Of a DNA stretch of 64,000 bases, positions 25,633-39,300 are shown one piece after another. Positions within the stretch are counted from its first letter, which is position 1; every line of letters begins with the position of its first letter. The stretch comes from Rotaria macrura (Eukaryota; Rotifera; Eurotatoria; Philodinida; Philodinidae): contig OENT01000600.1 of NCBI GenBank assembly GCA_900239685.1, positions 1-64,000 on the forward strand, given 5' to 3'. Below the pieces are notes generated by a model. The model did no database searches. It worked only from the letters and a program-made list of their open reading frames with translations, and was not told where the DNA came from. Both the position numbers and the translations under genes were made by a program.

Positions 25633-27066
25633 ATGAAACATGATAGCAGCTTGATGAGAGTAACAAAAAGTTGACTTGAGGGTTTTTGTCGTTCGTGTTT
25701 TCTTTTTCGAGTCGATTCATTTTTTTCTTGGTCGCATGATAACGAACAAATGACAACAGCAGGTTAGTACTATGATAATATTTTATTAGAAATGAAAGTT
25801 TTTCTTTAATAACCTTACACAATCAGAGTTCGTTTGTCATGGCATGAAAATTGCCTATCTCTAAATGAAAGAATGGAATGATTATAATGTGTATATCGAT
25901 GATAAGTTGTTGGTATTTTCAAATATATTTTCATAAACATTCGTATTCGGCGATTAGGACTCATATTGTTGACGATAAATACTTTCATAAAAACGACATT
26001 TGATAAGATTTATTTCTAATATAAAAAGTTTTAAAAAAATGTACAATTTTACATGACCACTGAAGATTCATGACATATGTATATTGTGTTTTCATCATAT
26101 TCACCAATAGGAACTTTTATGAATAGAAAAAAAAGATGCTTTGAATATGAAACGATATGACATATTCGAAAACTCGTCATATAATAGTAAACGGTGTACT
26201 TTCAAGATGCAGTAAAGAAAAACGTTTTTCCATGAACTGTAGTTGTTGCATACAAATCATTGATATACATTTCACTTTGGAAAAACTATATTCTAACAAA
26301 AAAAAATGGTTTTCTATTCAGAATGCTCGTGATTTTATAAACGGATACTATCACTGTTCATCGTCGATTGATTAGAAGATTTCTGTGTGGAATGCAGTTT
26401 CATGTGGGAGTTCATCTCGAGTTTTTTAACTGAGAAATAAATTTCTTCAATAAAACGCGTAAGAATTATGTTGAATATGACTCGAAATTTTTTTATTTTA
26501 ATTAACTGAAAAGAATTTTGGCAATTAAGTTTTACAACATTTCATTATGAGATGAAAGATCACTATCAAAACAAACTACTTTATCAGTAATTAGTCTCGT
26601 ACAACGTTCTTCTCTCCTGCATAAAAAACATGATATGCAATATTCGAAATCAAGGTTTTTTCGTATAAAAATGAATTTTAATTGATTATTTATTTGGAAC
26701 TAATTAGTAATCTATGTCACTACTAGAGGAGAGTCAAGGGTTCGCGTGAGATTCCTCTAGCGGGATTCGAAAGTTATTTCGTCAATGTTATAAAAACCAT
26801 TAGCAATTCAATGATTGGAATAATTTCTTCAGAAAAATACATTTAATGCATATTAACAGGTCCAAAAACCGGTACAGATAAATATACAATGGTGAGATCA
26901 AAATGAATAAAGTTCAGTTGAATTTAACTACTAATATAAACGCTTAAAAATGAACTACAAGATAACTGATTGATATCATTAGAGAATTGAAATTTATTCA
27001 ATCAAATCTGTATTGTAAGGAGATGAGTCGACTCACATAATCTCAAACGGCCTCGTACTCAGCGAC

Positions 27067-27258
27067 TTGTTCATTTCTGCTTTATGCTTGATTAGAAGTC
27101 AGATTTTTAGGATAATCTTTTCTGCTATTCTTCCGACGGACTTAGATATTGATTTAACAAAATCATCGAAAAAAAAAATCTTTGTAACAGTAACTGTCAT
27201 AGTCTTAACTCTTGCCATTGTATTTAGCTTGTGGTTATCATCTTATAAATTTTACTAG
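27067..27258 (+). other. Unassigned frame with one membrane span
   Basis: There is no ATG; the frame is open from about 27019. The product ends TKSSKKK followed by a 21-residue hydrophobic stretch and a stop at 27256-27258. Rotifer type II membrane proteins often begin with a basic tail and such a span, so this may be a remnant. It lies 60 nt before the first clear exon of the two-pore channel, but I could not join them in frame. Confidence 0.2.
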
Positions 27259-27320
27259 TGTATCATTCGAAGCGTTGAATGAGTTAACAGTTCAAATATA
27301 AATTTCATTGGTAATTTTAG

Positions 27321-30300
27321 TACGATCGAACAAAAGGGCTGCCCCATCGGTGTCGGTGAGCGCTTGAACTATTTGTTTCTTTTCGAACATATTCAACTGA
27401 GTAGAAATACACAGGATGTCGAGTATGCTGCAGCTGAAATTCTTGCTATCAATGCAGGTCATTATATTCGTTTTGCTTTTGGTAAATCAATATTNTACGG
27501 TAATACAATTTTGATCGAACCAATAATGTTGGTTTTTTAACTTGAAAAATTTTCCTTTTTAGATTGTATACAATAAGCTATTCAACAGTTTGGTATTGGA
27601 TTGTATGGCTAGCCGATGTTACTTTACTTTTACTACCGTGTATTGAACGACCAGCTTATTTTGCAACAGTTCCTCCATGGGTCGCACTTATTATAGAAAT
27701 ATGTGCTCTATCCATACTTTTAGCTTCCTTTATTCTATCAATGCGTTTACAAGATATAAGAAAGTTATTACGTGAAGCTGTCTATCCGTATATATTCACC
27801 GGTGTTCTTCTAGTAAATATATTTCCTTTTATTTCACTTGTATCTTAATGGAAGCATAACATCGAATTGATTTTAGTTGACAACTATTGATATGATTATT
27901 TATTATACATTTACATTAAACGGTCGATATTATGTTCGATGGTCACGTCCACTTCGAGTTCTGTTTCCATTTGCCTTACAAGGTGGTCAAAATGTAAGAA
28001 CTTGTTTGATTAAATACGTCGTTTTAAATAACAACTATTAGATTCGTCGTGTCATACGAAATATTCTTCGAACATTACCAAATATAGCGAATGTTCTGTT
28101 TCTATTTCTATTCTCCTTACTAACATTTACTTTACTTGGCGTTGGTGTTTTGAAAAATAGGTAAATTAAAACATACAACTTATGTTCTCATAATTGAATA
28201 CTTTTGTTTTCGAAATATCTATTATCAGAAAATTAAAATATCCAAACGGAAGTGATTATTTTACATATTACTGGGATACGGCATGGGATTTATATGTGTT
28301 AACAACAACAGCAAATAATCCAGATGTGATGTAAGCTAAAATAGTCAAGATTCAACCGTCAAACTTACAATAGAACAAAGTTTTTTAAGCAATAGAAATT
28401 TACAGAATATGTTTAAATAGAGAAAAATATTAGTGTCATATCTTGTGTAATTAAAATATGACTTATGACTGAGATAATTCATGGTAATTATATATAGATT
28501 GGTTTAATGTACATATTTTAATATATCATAGAACATGAATGGAATTACTGAACTTCGACAAAAGTCTTTTATCAATTACTTCACACTTTTAAAGTATCTC
28601 AAATAATTCATATACACCTGTTTTCAATTTATAGTTAATCATCGGCTGTTTAGATACGTAAATATGTCATCAATATGAAAGAAAAACATTGAGTTAAGCA
28701 ATTATTCATATCTGTTGCATTGTTTCAGTTCGATACTCATGATCTAAAAGATGTTTTTAGTCGAAGACACTGTTTTGTTCTAACTCGAACAAAGAATTTT
28801 TACGATCTATTAAACACTAATTACATCTAGTACGTTGAATTCAATCGCTGCATCAATTTAGATACATATCGTAGTGACTTATCGGATATTTAAGTCAAGC
28901 TGAATTTTGAATTTCGAGTCGAGATACAATTCGTTTGATGACGATAGTTTAAGGTTTATATAATTTCTTTGAATCTGACTGCAGAACATCGAGATTTTTC
29001 GCTAGATATGAACGCTGTAACAAAAGAAAAACATGTGCTGTTGTTTTCAAGTCTAAGGCTATGAAGGTAAACGAACTCGTGAAGGACTAGAGACATACAC
29101 TATCTCGCTAGTCACAAGTTAATTTTTTGAGTTTCTTCAACACTATTCTTAGTTGTCAAGAACTTACTTGATGCATGTAATCTAAAAACATTCGGAAGCC
29201 GTTCATTATTCGTATGTGTTCTTCTTATATACAGGATGCCAGCATTTAATGCCAGCATACTCTATGTGATCTTCTTCGTGGCTTATCTACTGGTCAATCT
29301 TTATCTATTCATGAACTTACTTTTAGCCGTTATTTTTTCTAATTACAAACAACACTTACAGGTAAAAATATCTATTTATAAAAATATCATTAATATGACT
29401 ATGGATAGTTCATCTAGGAAGAACAAGAAGTGGTTCATAAACGTCAATTGGATACTCTCTTGATTATATTTGAACGTTTAACGTCACATAGTACAACACA
29501 ACGTATATCACATGAAACTTATACACGTTTAATGCGTGCCATGAAGCCTAATATAACAGAAATTCTAACTGATGCTTATTGGAAAACATTGGATGGTGCT
29601 AATAAAGACGATGGATTAAGTAAGATATGCATGACTTGTTAACAGAAGTATCGGTTTGGACATTTATACACAGTTACACATAGTCCATAATCTCTACTTC
29701 TGAGTGCACCATGATTTATTGGTTTTACTATGGTTTCTGAGAGGAAGGGAGACTTAAATGCCCGCTAATTTCTAGATCTATTTTAGGGCTTTTTCATGGG
29801 AATAACGCTTACATATGAAAAAAAAGTACGTCACAGATGTCTCTGCATGTGCTCAATCCACTCACCACAGTCGATAGCCTATGACGAACTGCTCTCAATT
29901 TTTTCGCGTACCACTTTAAAAAAAAACGATGATAATCAAAGGAGAAACTTGCTAAGGGTTTTTCTCAAAATTAGTCTTTTTTTGTTTAACCAGATTGTGC
30001 ATCGAAGATTTCTCCGTCGTTTTAGATGCTAGAAAGCTCGGGAGTGTTTTAAAATGAAGTTTAAGCTCAGCACTACAACGTACAAAAGTCAGAATTTTTG
30101 TATCCAATTTAGCTGTTGACAAAAAAATCGAATTTTCTAAAACGTTAATCTAGATCTTTTAATTTTTACAAAACACTGGCTCTACTAGGTTCTGGGGGCA
30201 AGTCTTCTGTGCATATTTGACACCGCCCAGAGGCCCGTATCATTGAAATTGTAAAAAAATCTTTGACACACGGGCATCTACTTTTCGACCCTTAATGTTA

Positions 30301-33300
30301 TGATAAATCTCGAAAAACTCAATCTTATGAGCTCAAACTTTTACTGACAACTATCTAAAGTTAGGTACATATTCATTAAAAATTTCACTAAGGTTTAGTG
30401 CTTTAGGAAAGAAAGAAATTTTTGAGGAGGGGGGGGGGGGCGGCCGCTCAAATGTAAAATATAATGAAATAAAGAAAATTCTTCATTCATATAGATTTAA
30501 AACAATTCAATGAACTATTGCTCAATCTTAATTTTGAACTAAAACAACGTAGTACCGATCAAACAATACTTCAAAGAAAATTTCCGTCTGTTTACGATTC
30601 AAGTCCAAGTCGATTGGTTATTAATTTTGTTAATACAGAGTAATCAATTTTTTTCGTTTTCCTATTTATTTCGTAAAGTATAGTTGTATGTATATTAAAA
30701 TTGATTCAATTAAATCGTTTAGCCTGTTTCGAGCTATAATCAACTTATTGATTATTGGCAATGCTGTTTGTTTAGCAGCAAGTTATAATGATTTAGAATG
30801 GTTTTTTCTAGCTGCATTTCTTCTTGAAGCTTTATTAAAAATGTATGCTATTGGCATAAAAGAATATTTTCATCATCGATGGAATGTATTCGATTTTATG
30901 ATTGTTTTCGTGTCAACGACCTATAGTCTTTTAACAGCTATTATTCAACCTTGTAAATATTAACATTTACTCATGTTTTTCTTTTCTTTTTTGAACTTTG
31001 TTTCTTTTTTTTTTACAGACAGTCTTAATCGAGATGTACTGGATGCCATTTTAGTTATTCGAGTGCTACGTCTTGTTAAACTTGTTGGCAATGTTGACCG
31101 GTAGTATACTTGGTTTTTTTTAATGTCGTACAGATTTTATTTCTTTCGGAATAATATGTAGATATATATATATATAGAAATATGTTTTACTAGATTTAAG
31201 GTTATTTTTGGAACATTCTCAAAAGTTATACCAACATTAATCACATATCTTCGAGTGATGTTTGTAAGTAAACGATGAATATCGTCTAGTAGATTACATT
31301 AGAATAGTTCATATTATTTAGATGACTTATTATATATTTGCGATGCTTGGTAACTGATAGCAAAAAAAATTGAAATTGAAATCAATAATAAATCATTATC
31401 ATTTCTTTCTTTTGTCAAGGAATGGAAATATTTCAAAATAAAATAGTTCATTCAAATTCGAACTCTCCAGAAGCTGCATATTGTAATGATATTCGACTTA
31501 ATGGTACAGATTTTGCTAAGTATAATGAGAAAATTATATCTAGAAAAAAATTAACTATATTTACATGTATGTCATGCTTTGTATATGTAGAGGTGAATAT
31601 TGTCGAAATAACTTTAATGATTACTTATCATCGTTAATTCTTGTTTTCGAATTAACTGTCGTGAATCAATGGCACAGTAAGTTCAATGAAAATGTTCATT
31701 AGAGCAACAGAAACTTTGTTTGATGGGCTAGCATAAATAGTTATTCATCGATATGAGTATGTGAACAATAATTGTAAACATAGATGTCGAAAAGATTTTA
31801 GTCTACAGTACTGTTGAACTGACTCAGAACTAATAGTTCGCATCATAGTAAATATGAACGAATCAACGTTCATTGCATCATAGAGCAGGAGAATACGACA
31901 TAGAAGATTGTAATTTGGATTTTTGTAGAATGTCATAAACAAATGTTTTCTTCTTTTGGTTCTAAATACATATACGTATAAGTATTTATCCAGATAAATG
32001 AATTGACATTACGCTATAGCAAAACAGAAGACGCAATCCTTTGTTATTTGTTTCTTTCACTAGCTATATAGAAAACAATTGGCAGTCAATTTGTTTCTGT
32101 ATTTATACAGGTGACTTTTCACTTCGTCTACGTGATTCATTTTCATCGAATAAAGTAAATTCCTAATTAAAGTTTCTCGAGTGAGACCTTTGCAAAATTT
32201 TTGTGTATTCGCACTCGAAAAAGTCTGTACTTGTCGAGCTCTCTGAGCCCCTATTCAAATAGTATGATGGATGTAGCCCGAATATTTCAAAAATTTCCAT
32301 TCCATCTTTCGTTAACAAACAGACTTCAGGGAGACTAAGAAATTTTTGAAAGGACTCCTTGATCAAGTGCTACTAATCAACAGTTCATGACAGATTTCAT
32401 GAATTTCCATTCTGTAATATGGGTGTTCATCAGAAAATCATGATGATTAGATATGAAAATAGTTAGGATACTCATAAAATTTCAACCAAAAATAATGAAT
32501 TCTCCCTGAGATATTATATTTTCAAAAACTAGTCACTGACCTATGGGAAAAATCGAATTTATGTGAATACTCAATAACTCACAGAAAACACATTCGTTGT
32601 AGCTGAAATTTTCACAGTATTCTGACAATTATTAGACGTAATCATTAGTGTCATTTCAATTCAACATCTTGTAATTAGAGTTTCCGATGAACACAGACGA
32701 AACAGAATAAAAATTCAGTAAACTGGTCAAAACTGTAGATTAGTTGCCCTTGAGCACGAAATCTTTTTAGAATTTTCTTACTCTTAGTTGGAATACAGCA
32801 ATCGTTGATCTGTCATTATTTAAATCTACCTTAATCTTATTCTATCCGATTTTCAATCTAGTCCATCCTAATAGCCTTGTTATGAATATGGTCATGCTGC
32901 AGATCTGTAGCCTTGATAAATAAATTAATGTTTGTAATTGAAATCACTCCAAATACTCAGTGTTCACAAAGTCAACAAACTTGAGAATCAAATGTGAATT
33001 ATTTTGTTGACAAATTGTACGTTTAAAGTTTTTTTCTTCATTGAGTTTGAATCTGAGAGAAAAAATATGATACTCATCATTTTCTTTATTTAATTCAACA
33101 ACAAAAGTCTACGGAACCGAATATGTGCATACATAAGTATTCAAAATGACTTGGTTATCCTTGAGTATGAATCGAAACATTTCATAAAATCGTTGTCGAA
33201 CATCCACAAAAAGCGAAACGAATGTCGATATATACAAAAACAAACCTTGACTCGTGTTCAATAGAGTTAAACTTCATGAATTCAACTGTATTCTTTTAAT

Positions 33301-33882
33301 TTTAAGTATTGGCGTCGGGTTATGTTGCTGTGACCAGTAAAGTAGCACGGCTTTTCTTTCTTGCCTTTCATTTATGTGCCGTCATTGTCGTACTCAAGTA
33401 ATAATCGATTGTTTTCTATTTGAAGATATTATTCTCATGAATGCAATATATTTAACTTATTTAATTTAGTATCTTTACTGCATTTGTCATTGATTCGTTT
33501 CTCAATCAATATACCCTATCAAAAACTAAAGAATTTCCATGGGTTAAACAAGAAAATATTATTGCTGAGAGACTCAATCAACAAGGCTACCGAATTATTC
33601 GAAGGTAATGTAGATTATATTATTCTGGTTTGTGTGTCTCTTTATTCAACATTATTTCTATTGTGAAGATACGATAATGCCCAAGAGTCGAAAGAAGATA
33701 AAAAAGAAAAATTTAATTTATTGAAAACACTTCGAGCATTTGTACAACCTTCTGCATATCGTCGCATGACCATTCTTCTTGCAAATTTGGCTGATAATGA
33801 ACGTGCTCTACTTCTTCATTGGATTGGTGATGTAGATACTGATCCAGCTGCTTTGCTGAATCTGACAAACGGTACAACCTAA
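27321..33882 (+). CDS. Two-pore channel (TPC), about 17 exons, 5' end unresolved
   Basis: Endolysosomal Na+/Ca2+ channel family with two six-helix repeats, gated in animals by PI(3,5)P2 or NAADP. Exons: 27321-27481, 27589-27812, 27877-27993, 28042-28160, 28229-28330, 29235-29361, 29418-29619, 30495-30639, 30684-30952, 31019-31100, 31194-31263, 31322-31349, 31420-31519, 31591-31676, 33307-33397, 33470-33604 and 33669-33882. They give about 757 residues. Decisive motifs are filter I TTANNPDVMMPAF, split by an intron in the Met codon, and filter II VVNQWH, both TPC hallmarks. Repeat II has a voltage-sensor-like RVLRLVKLVGNVDRFK helix, then YYIFAMLGMEIF in S5. S6 of repeat II reads VIVVLNIFTAFVIDSF. 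The first ATG exon was not found. The first junction is ambiguous: acceptor 27563 or 27589, with an N at 27495 inside that intron. Introns at 28331-29234, 29620-30494 and 31677-33306 are far longer than the others. Confidence 0.88.
30429..30447 (+). repeat. Poly-G run with GCGGCCGC
   Basis: Twelve G are followed directly by an 8-bp GC palindrome, inside a long intron of the two-pore channel gene. It stands out against the AT-rich surroundings. It is likely part of an inserted repeat; an assembly or sequencing artefact is the alternative. Confidence 0.7.
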
Positions 33883-36308
33883 TTTGCATAGTTCAATAAT
33901 ATGTTGAAGCACAAAAAATTATAATAAATATCTATTATGCTGTTTTTTTCATATCGAAAATGATCGAAGTAAAACTAATATCGAAGAAAAATGTTGCATT
34001 TTTCTTTTGCAAATGATGATTGTCAAAAATTTCTATAGTTCGTTAACTCATAAGATAAAAACTCTAACGGAAAAGAGACTTCAATTATTGTCGAACCTAG
34101 GAATTCATCTATTTGCTATAAACAAATGTTATACGAGTTGAAATGATTCCAAGATTTGTATTCATGTAGATTTTGACAGAAGAACTTCGAATGTATTAAT
34201 GTAACTCATGATGAGAGGTGTCTACAAAATATTTCATATACGACATTTTTAGATGAATAGAAAACAAAGGTGTTTGAATAATTATGATTCACTGCTTTAT
34301 TGATCAAATTAATATATAATACTTGATCATCGAAAGGAGTCCACAGATGAAACGTATTTCTCTCAAAAGTTCAACTATCTACATCTCACTTGACATGAAA
34401 GGAAGAGATCTGATTAGTTCTGCATTGAGTAGTCTTTCATTTAGTTTGTCTACTTTGAGACATCGTCTTCGCAATAGAAAAATCAGCTGAACTAGTTAAA
34501 TATCCCAACTTGTACACTTAAAGCAACACGTCGCTGATCAAGTTTTTCATTATTTAACAGATTTGCTCAAAACATTTCTGAGCGACACACTATTCGATGA
34601 AGAATTTTATTCTCAACGAAATGGTCAATGGACGTTTTTTGCTCTCATCTTTATGGAAAATTGTTAAGTTTTGGTACACAATTTCTAACTGAATTTACAA
34701 TCTATGAGCGTCCATGTCGATCTAAATTCTTCCAAAGAATGATATAAGTGTGGCAATGATCAATATTTGTGAAAATTAAATATTTTCGAGTACTTTAATT
34801 GCCTGAAACTTGGTCGACAACAAAAATTTTACACAAAAAAAAGTCATTTTTGCGGCAAGAATATCGTATTATAAGTTGCGTCAAATAAATTTTCAACAAA
34901 TTTATTAGCTTTGGAACCTCTCGAAATAATTACTAGGAAAACAAGACGTCAAAAACGTGACAGAATTCATTGATCTACAGTTGTTATCTGTATGGCAAAA
35001 AATGGATATATATCTATTCAATAATTACACCGAAATATTAAGAGAATTATCGAATACTCAACTTGAAATTAGTTAATGGCTTAATAATTAACATTCGAGT
35101 ATGCTAATTATTTTGTAATCAAAAAATTAAAACGATAGTTAGAGCCTAAATTGAAACAATACAAGAAGGATAGTGATTATATTATAGATATGAATATCAT
35201 CTATATGCATATGTTATTCAATTTTAACACACTGTATGTTTATTTCCTTCCTAGTGTGTTTTCTACTAAGACGAATCTTAAAAGGTCACCAAAAAATTTT
35301 AATAGAATAATAACAACGAACGATCAATAACATAAATAAGATTCTTCGCATTTGAAGAATGATGGCCATGTTCTCAATTATAAATTATTACATGAAATAT
35401 GAATATTTCTTTTTTAATTTTAAGTAGACTTTTATTGTTCAGTTGTCTGATTGAAACAGTTAGGCCACACCGACACCCTTATGATCAGACACGTCGTATT
35501 ATTATGAACTGAATTTGTAACTGAGTAGTGATTACAAATATTTGATTCTTGATGAGAGATCTACTGAATTCTTCTAGATATACAAACGAAACCTATCACA
35601 GATGAATAATTAGGTATACACCAAATTCCAAGAGGTTTGGACTCGAAGCATGTCCAATAAGAATCAGTCAGATTGACTTTTATTTTCGATAGAAATAATA
35701 TTTAAATGAAAAACAAATTTGCTGATAACAAGTACAAAAAAAACGTAACTAGAGTATCTCAACGAACAGGTAAAGTACGACGCGCAGCGTACTAAGATGC
35801 CGTCTTATTTTGCTCTTTGACCTATGACAAATGAATTGTAACATTTCAAAAAATTAAGCGGAAGAAACACTGCTGAGCAAAAGAACACGTGACTCAATCA
35901 AATTCATATGTATAACAAGAATACGTATCTACACGGACGATATTAGAATACATTGAAAATTAAACTTACATATGCATCTTCAATTGCGTTTATTGTTTTA
36001 TTTTTTTCTTTCTAAGAAATCTAAAAGAGCCCACTGAATGAGAATAGTTTTAAAAGATTAGATTTTTTTAAAAACATTTATCCCAAGTAATAAACAATCA
36101 ATATGAAAAAACCTATTCAGATAATCCAAAAAACTAAAAACTGAAAGACGAATGAAATCCGTATCACTCAAAACGTCCAGTGCAATTGTCTTTGATTGCT
36201 GGAAGAATGTGATTCGTACAGATAGAATGAATTACAAATAACACGGAATCATCGAAATTAATTCTATACATGCCGATTGATAATCTTGTTTTGATTACAA
36301 GCTAAAAT
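33883..36308. other. Intergenic between convergent genes
   Basis: 2.4 kb of AT-rich sequence between the 3' ends of the two-pore channel and GRAMD1 genes. I see no exon, RNA gene or clear repeat. Confidence 0.45.
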
Positions 36309-39300
36309 TTAAAAACAAAACAAACAGATATGTCTATCTTCATTGAACAAAACTCTATCACATGACTTACATGCCGTACATTCATTTAAACATATGGTCT
36401 CAGGTGGTAATAAAGCTTGTTCAATTGAACGAAGTTTATACCATAAGTAAATATGAAAAAGTAGAAAACATATACCAATCATAACACTCACATCGAACAA
36501 ATGAATATGATTTATCAGAGTGTTTTGTTGAGCTGGTAATTCAGATACAGTTAAATTTCTTGGAATAGACGAAGAATTTTCTTCAATTAGTTTTTGTGAT
36601 ACTTGTTTATCTATGGAGTGTTTCGAAGATTTCCCAGATAGCGATATTGGCTTTCGATTATATTTATTGTCAACTTCTTTTGTTTGATGATTTACCAATC
36701 TTCGAACTGAAATAAACGAATGAAAAATAAACAAAAACAAAACTTACAATCATACATCATAAAATAATGCTTAGGTTTACCGCTCTCATTAATTCCAGTT
36801 TCCATAGATGAATTTACATTCTTTTCAATAAATGCTAAATAAGAGAAAAAGAACGAAGCAATTCAATAATAAATAGATAAAATCGAAATCTTCGATAAAT
36901 CATTACTCTTAACAAAACCATTGACATTTTTTATATATCTTGTTTCTGCACTAATTCGCAATGAACTATGGTCAGCATCACATTGTACAAGACAATATCG
37001 TGTTGCAACATAAAACGTATCTGTATATCTCATTCCTTCATTAAACACTTCTGTATTGATGACGTACATGAAATTTGGTTTTTCTATTTCTAAAATCTAT
37101 AGAAACGATCAGAAAAGAAAAGTTCTTCGACACTGAAATGAATAAATGAAAATTCTTTTCTACTTGTTTTTCCCGACATGACAAAACATTTGTACCCATA
37201 AATGTTTGAGTTATTGTTTTATAGGTTACATGACGTTCTCGTTTATTTGTTTCAGAATTTAAAAACCATGAACCATGCGTATAATCTAAGACAAATAATA
37301 TTAAATTTTTTCGCATAGATACGAACAAACGTATTTACCATTTAATTTTTGAAAATTATGAAAAGCTCGCGTAAATGCATTATCACCAAATGATAATTCG
37401 AAAAGTGTATCAACATTAAACGTAAGTAATCGATCTACATATGTTTTTGCCAAATGAGATTCACATGAACACGTTCGTAATTGTGCTGAAGTTTCATTCA
37501 AATCTAGATAGAATGAAAGGAAGCTCCTTTAGGACTTTGATTTAAATGCTTTACCCGATTTGTATGGAATAGCAATTTGAGATGGCCCTATGGATTTTGG
37601 TGCTGTTTCTATTGATAAGTCAGTTAAACTATTTGAGTGTAGTGGAAGCGATCGTGACATTTCAAGAGGCTAGAAAAGATATTCATTGTAGAATATTTCA
37701 CGAACTTACAAATTTTCTCGATTCATATAGACGAGTAAGTCAATGTAATGACCACATCTTATTCAATATACGATTGTTTTCATCAGTGGTGGATCCAAGA
37801 TTTTTGGGAAGGGGTAGTGGTTTTAAATTTTTTTCATTCAAGATAGTATGAATTTTTCCGAAGTATATAAAAGTTTGTTTGATTTTTCGTAATTCTATAT
37901 TTCGTTTTAACTTATTAAACATACAAATTCATGAAAACAAAACAAGTGGTTTTGAGAAAAACCTAAGCAATGAATTCGAAAATGCCAAGCGACGATTAGA
38001 CTTTGCAAATTCACCAATCTCTGTATCAGGATTTACATCTAGGTATCAATAAATATACATCACAATGTGTGGATATCAGAGTCATGGTACATTCATATAA
38101 ACTGACTAACTTTCACCTTACATCCGTACCCGGAAAATTCTATTGATGTTGATGATGTTGTTATGACTTGAATCTCTTCCAATGACGAATCGAAAGTTGA
38201 CTGAAGTTCCAGTAAAAAATTGTCATAAAATAAAGCAGTATAGAGTGTGTTACAAAAAAAAGTTTGGCTATTTTAGAGAAAAAAATCGTTCTAGAAAAGT
38301 TGGAACGCTTTCCAAAATGGAACAGCCTAGAATTCATTCGACATTTAGTCGAACGCATTTTTCGATGGAAAAATGGAAACTCATTTTTAGGGAAAGCATT
38401 CTCGGTCATTACCATCTAAATCCACATTCCCTACAAGAATCCACGAAGAGAGTTTAGCACAATATATGTCCAGAGACCTGTTCCAATACAACTCGGCGAG
38501 CTCTATCAAGCTGTGTACTCCGATTTTTCATAGCTTAAACTAATGATCAAAATACATGTTTTAAAATCAGCAAAGCCAACGGCTGAGGATAACTCATCGA
38601 AGATTTCGACATTGTTGGCCTCATTTTCAATGTATCATGCTCCAGAACAGTCAATTTTAAATCAAACTTAGCGCGGAAGTCAGATGACAGCAGTCAATAA
38701 TTTATATAACGGTGAAGAATGCATTCATTTCGTTCTAAGAATGATATTGGATTACCTGGTATATCTTCATTAGTTTAAAAAATCCATTCTTAGGTATTTC
38801 ATTATAGAAAGAAAAAGAGTGCGATCTCATTTAGACGAAATCCGATTCAGATAGTTCCAAAAAAAGAACAAAAATAAACCAATTCTAATAGTTTTCGGAA
38901 CGGACCGGAACGCTTTCTATTCAGTCGAAAAAATGTTTTCGAATCGAAAAGAAAACATTCGATTGTAAAATGGAACGAGAAAGCATGGTTCCTTAAAAAG
39001 AAACAGAACATTTCTTTTCCGTTTGACAACGCTTTCGCTACACTGTAGAACGCAGTTTTTCAAGGAAAAGATATATTTTCATGAGCGCGTTTTCTGCTAG
39101 TTTTCATATGAACATTTTTCACTGGAGTGACAGCAACAGCTGAACATCACGTCGAATTACTGATTGTGATGTATTTTCATTTTCACCTTGTTACTGATTG
39201 TTATCATTTAGGGCAATTGTTTTGTTTTGAAAAATTAGTAACTAGAGGATACATTTCAATCTAAAACATGATAGTTATTTGTTACTTTAAAACAGGCATT

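Larger units (their letters stand above)
25511..27320. other. Intergenic, no firm gene
   Basis: Contains the 3' UTR of enolase 4, a TG microsatellite and AT-rich sequence. A plus-strand frame at 27067-27258, without ATG, encodes one strongly hydrophobic span after a lysine cluster. It could be a stray transmembrane exon or an unplaced 5' part of the next gene. Confidence 0.45.

Noticed and set aside
37582-37851. Plus-strand frame with a signal-peptide-like start in the GRAMD1 intron
   Set aside because: Its first part lies exactly antisense to a GRAMD1 exon (37669-37555), and its end runs into the hAT-like terminus. The hydrophobic start is a by-product.
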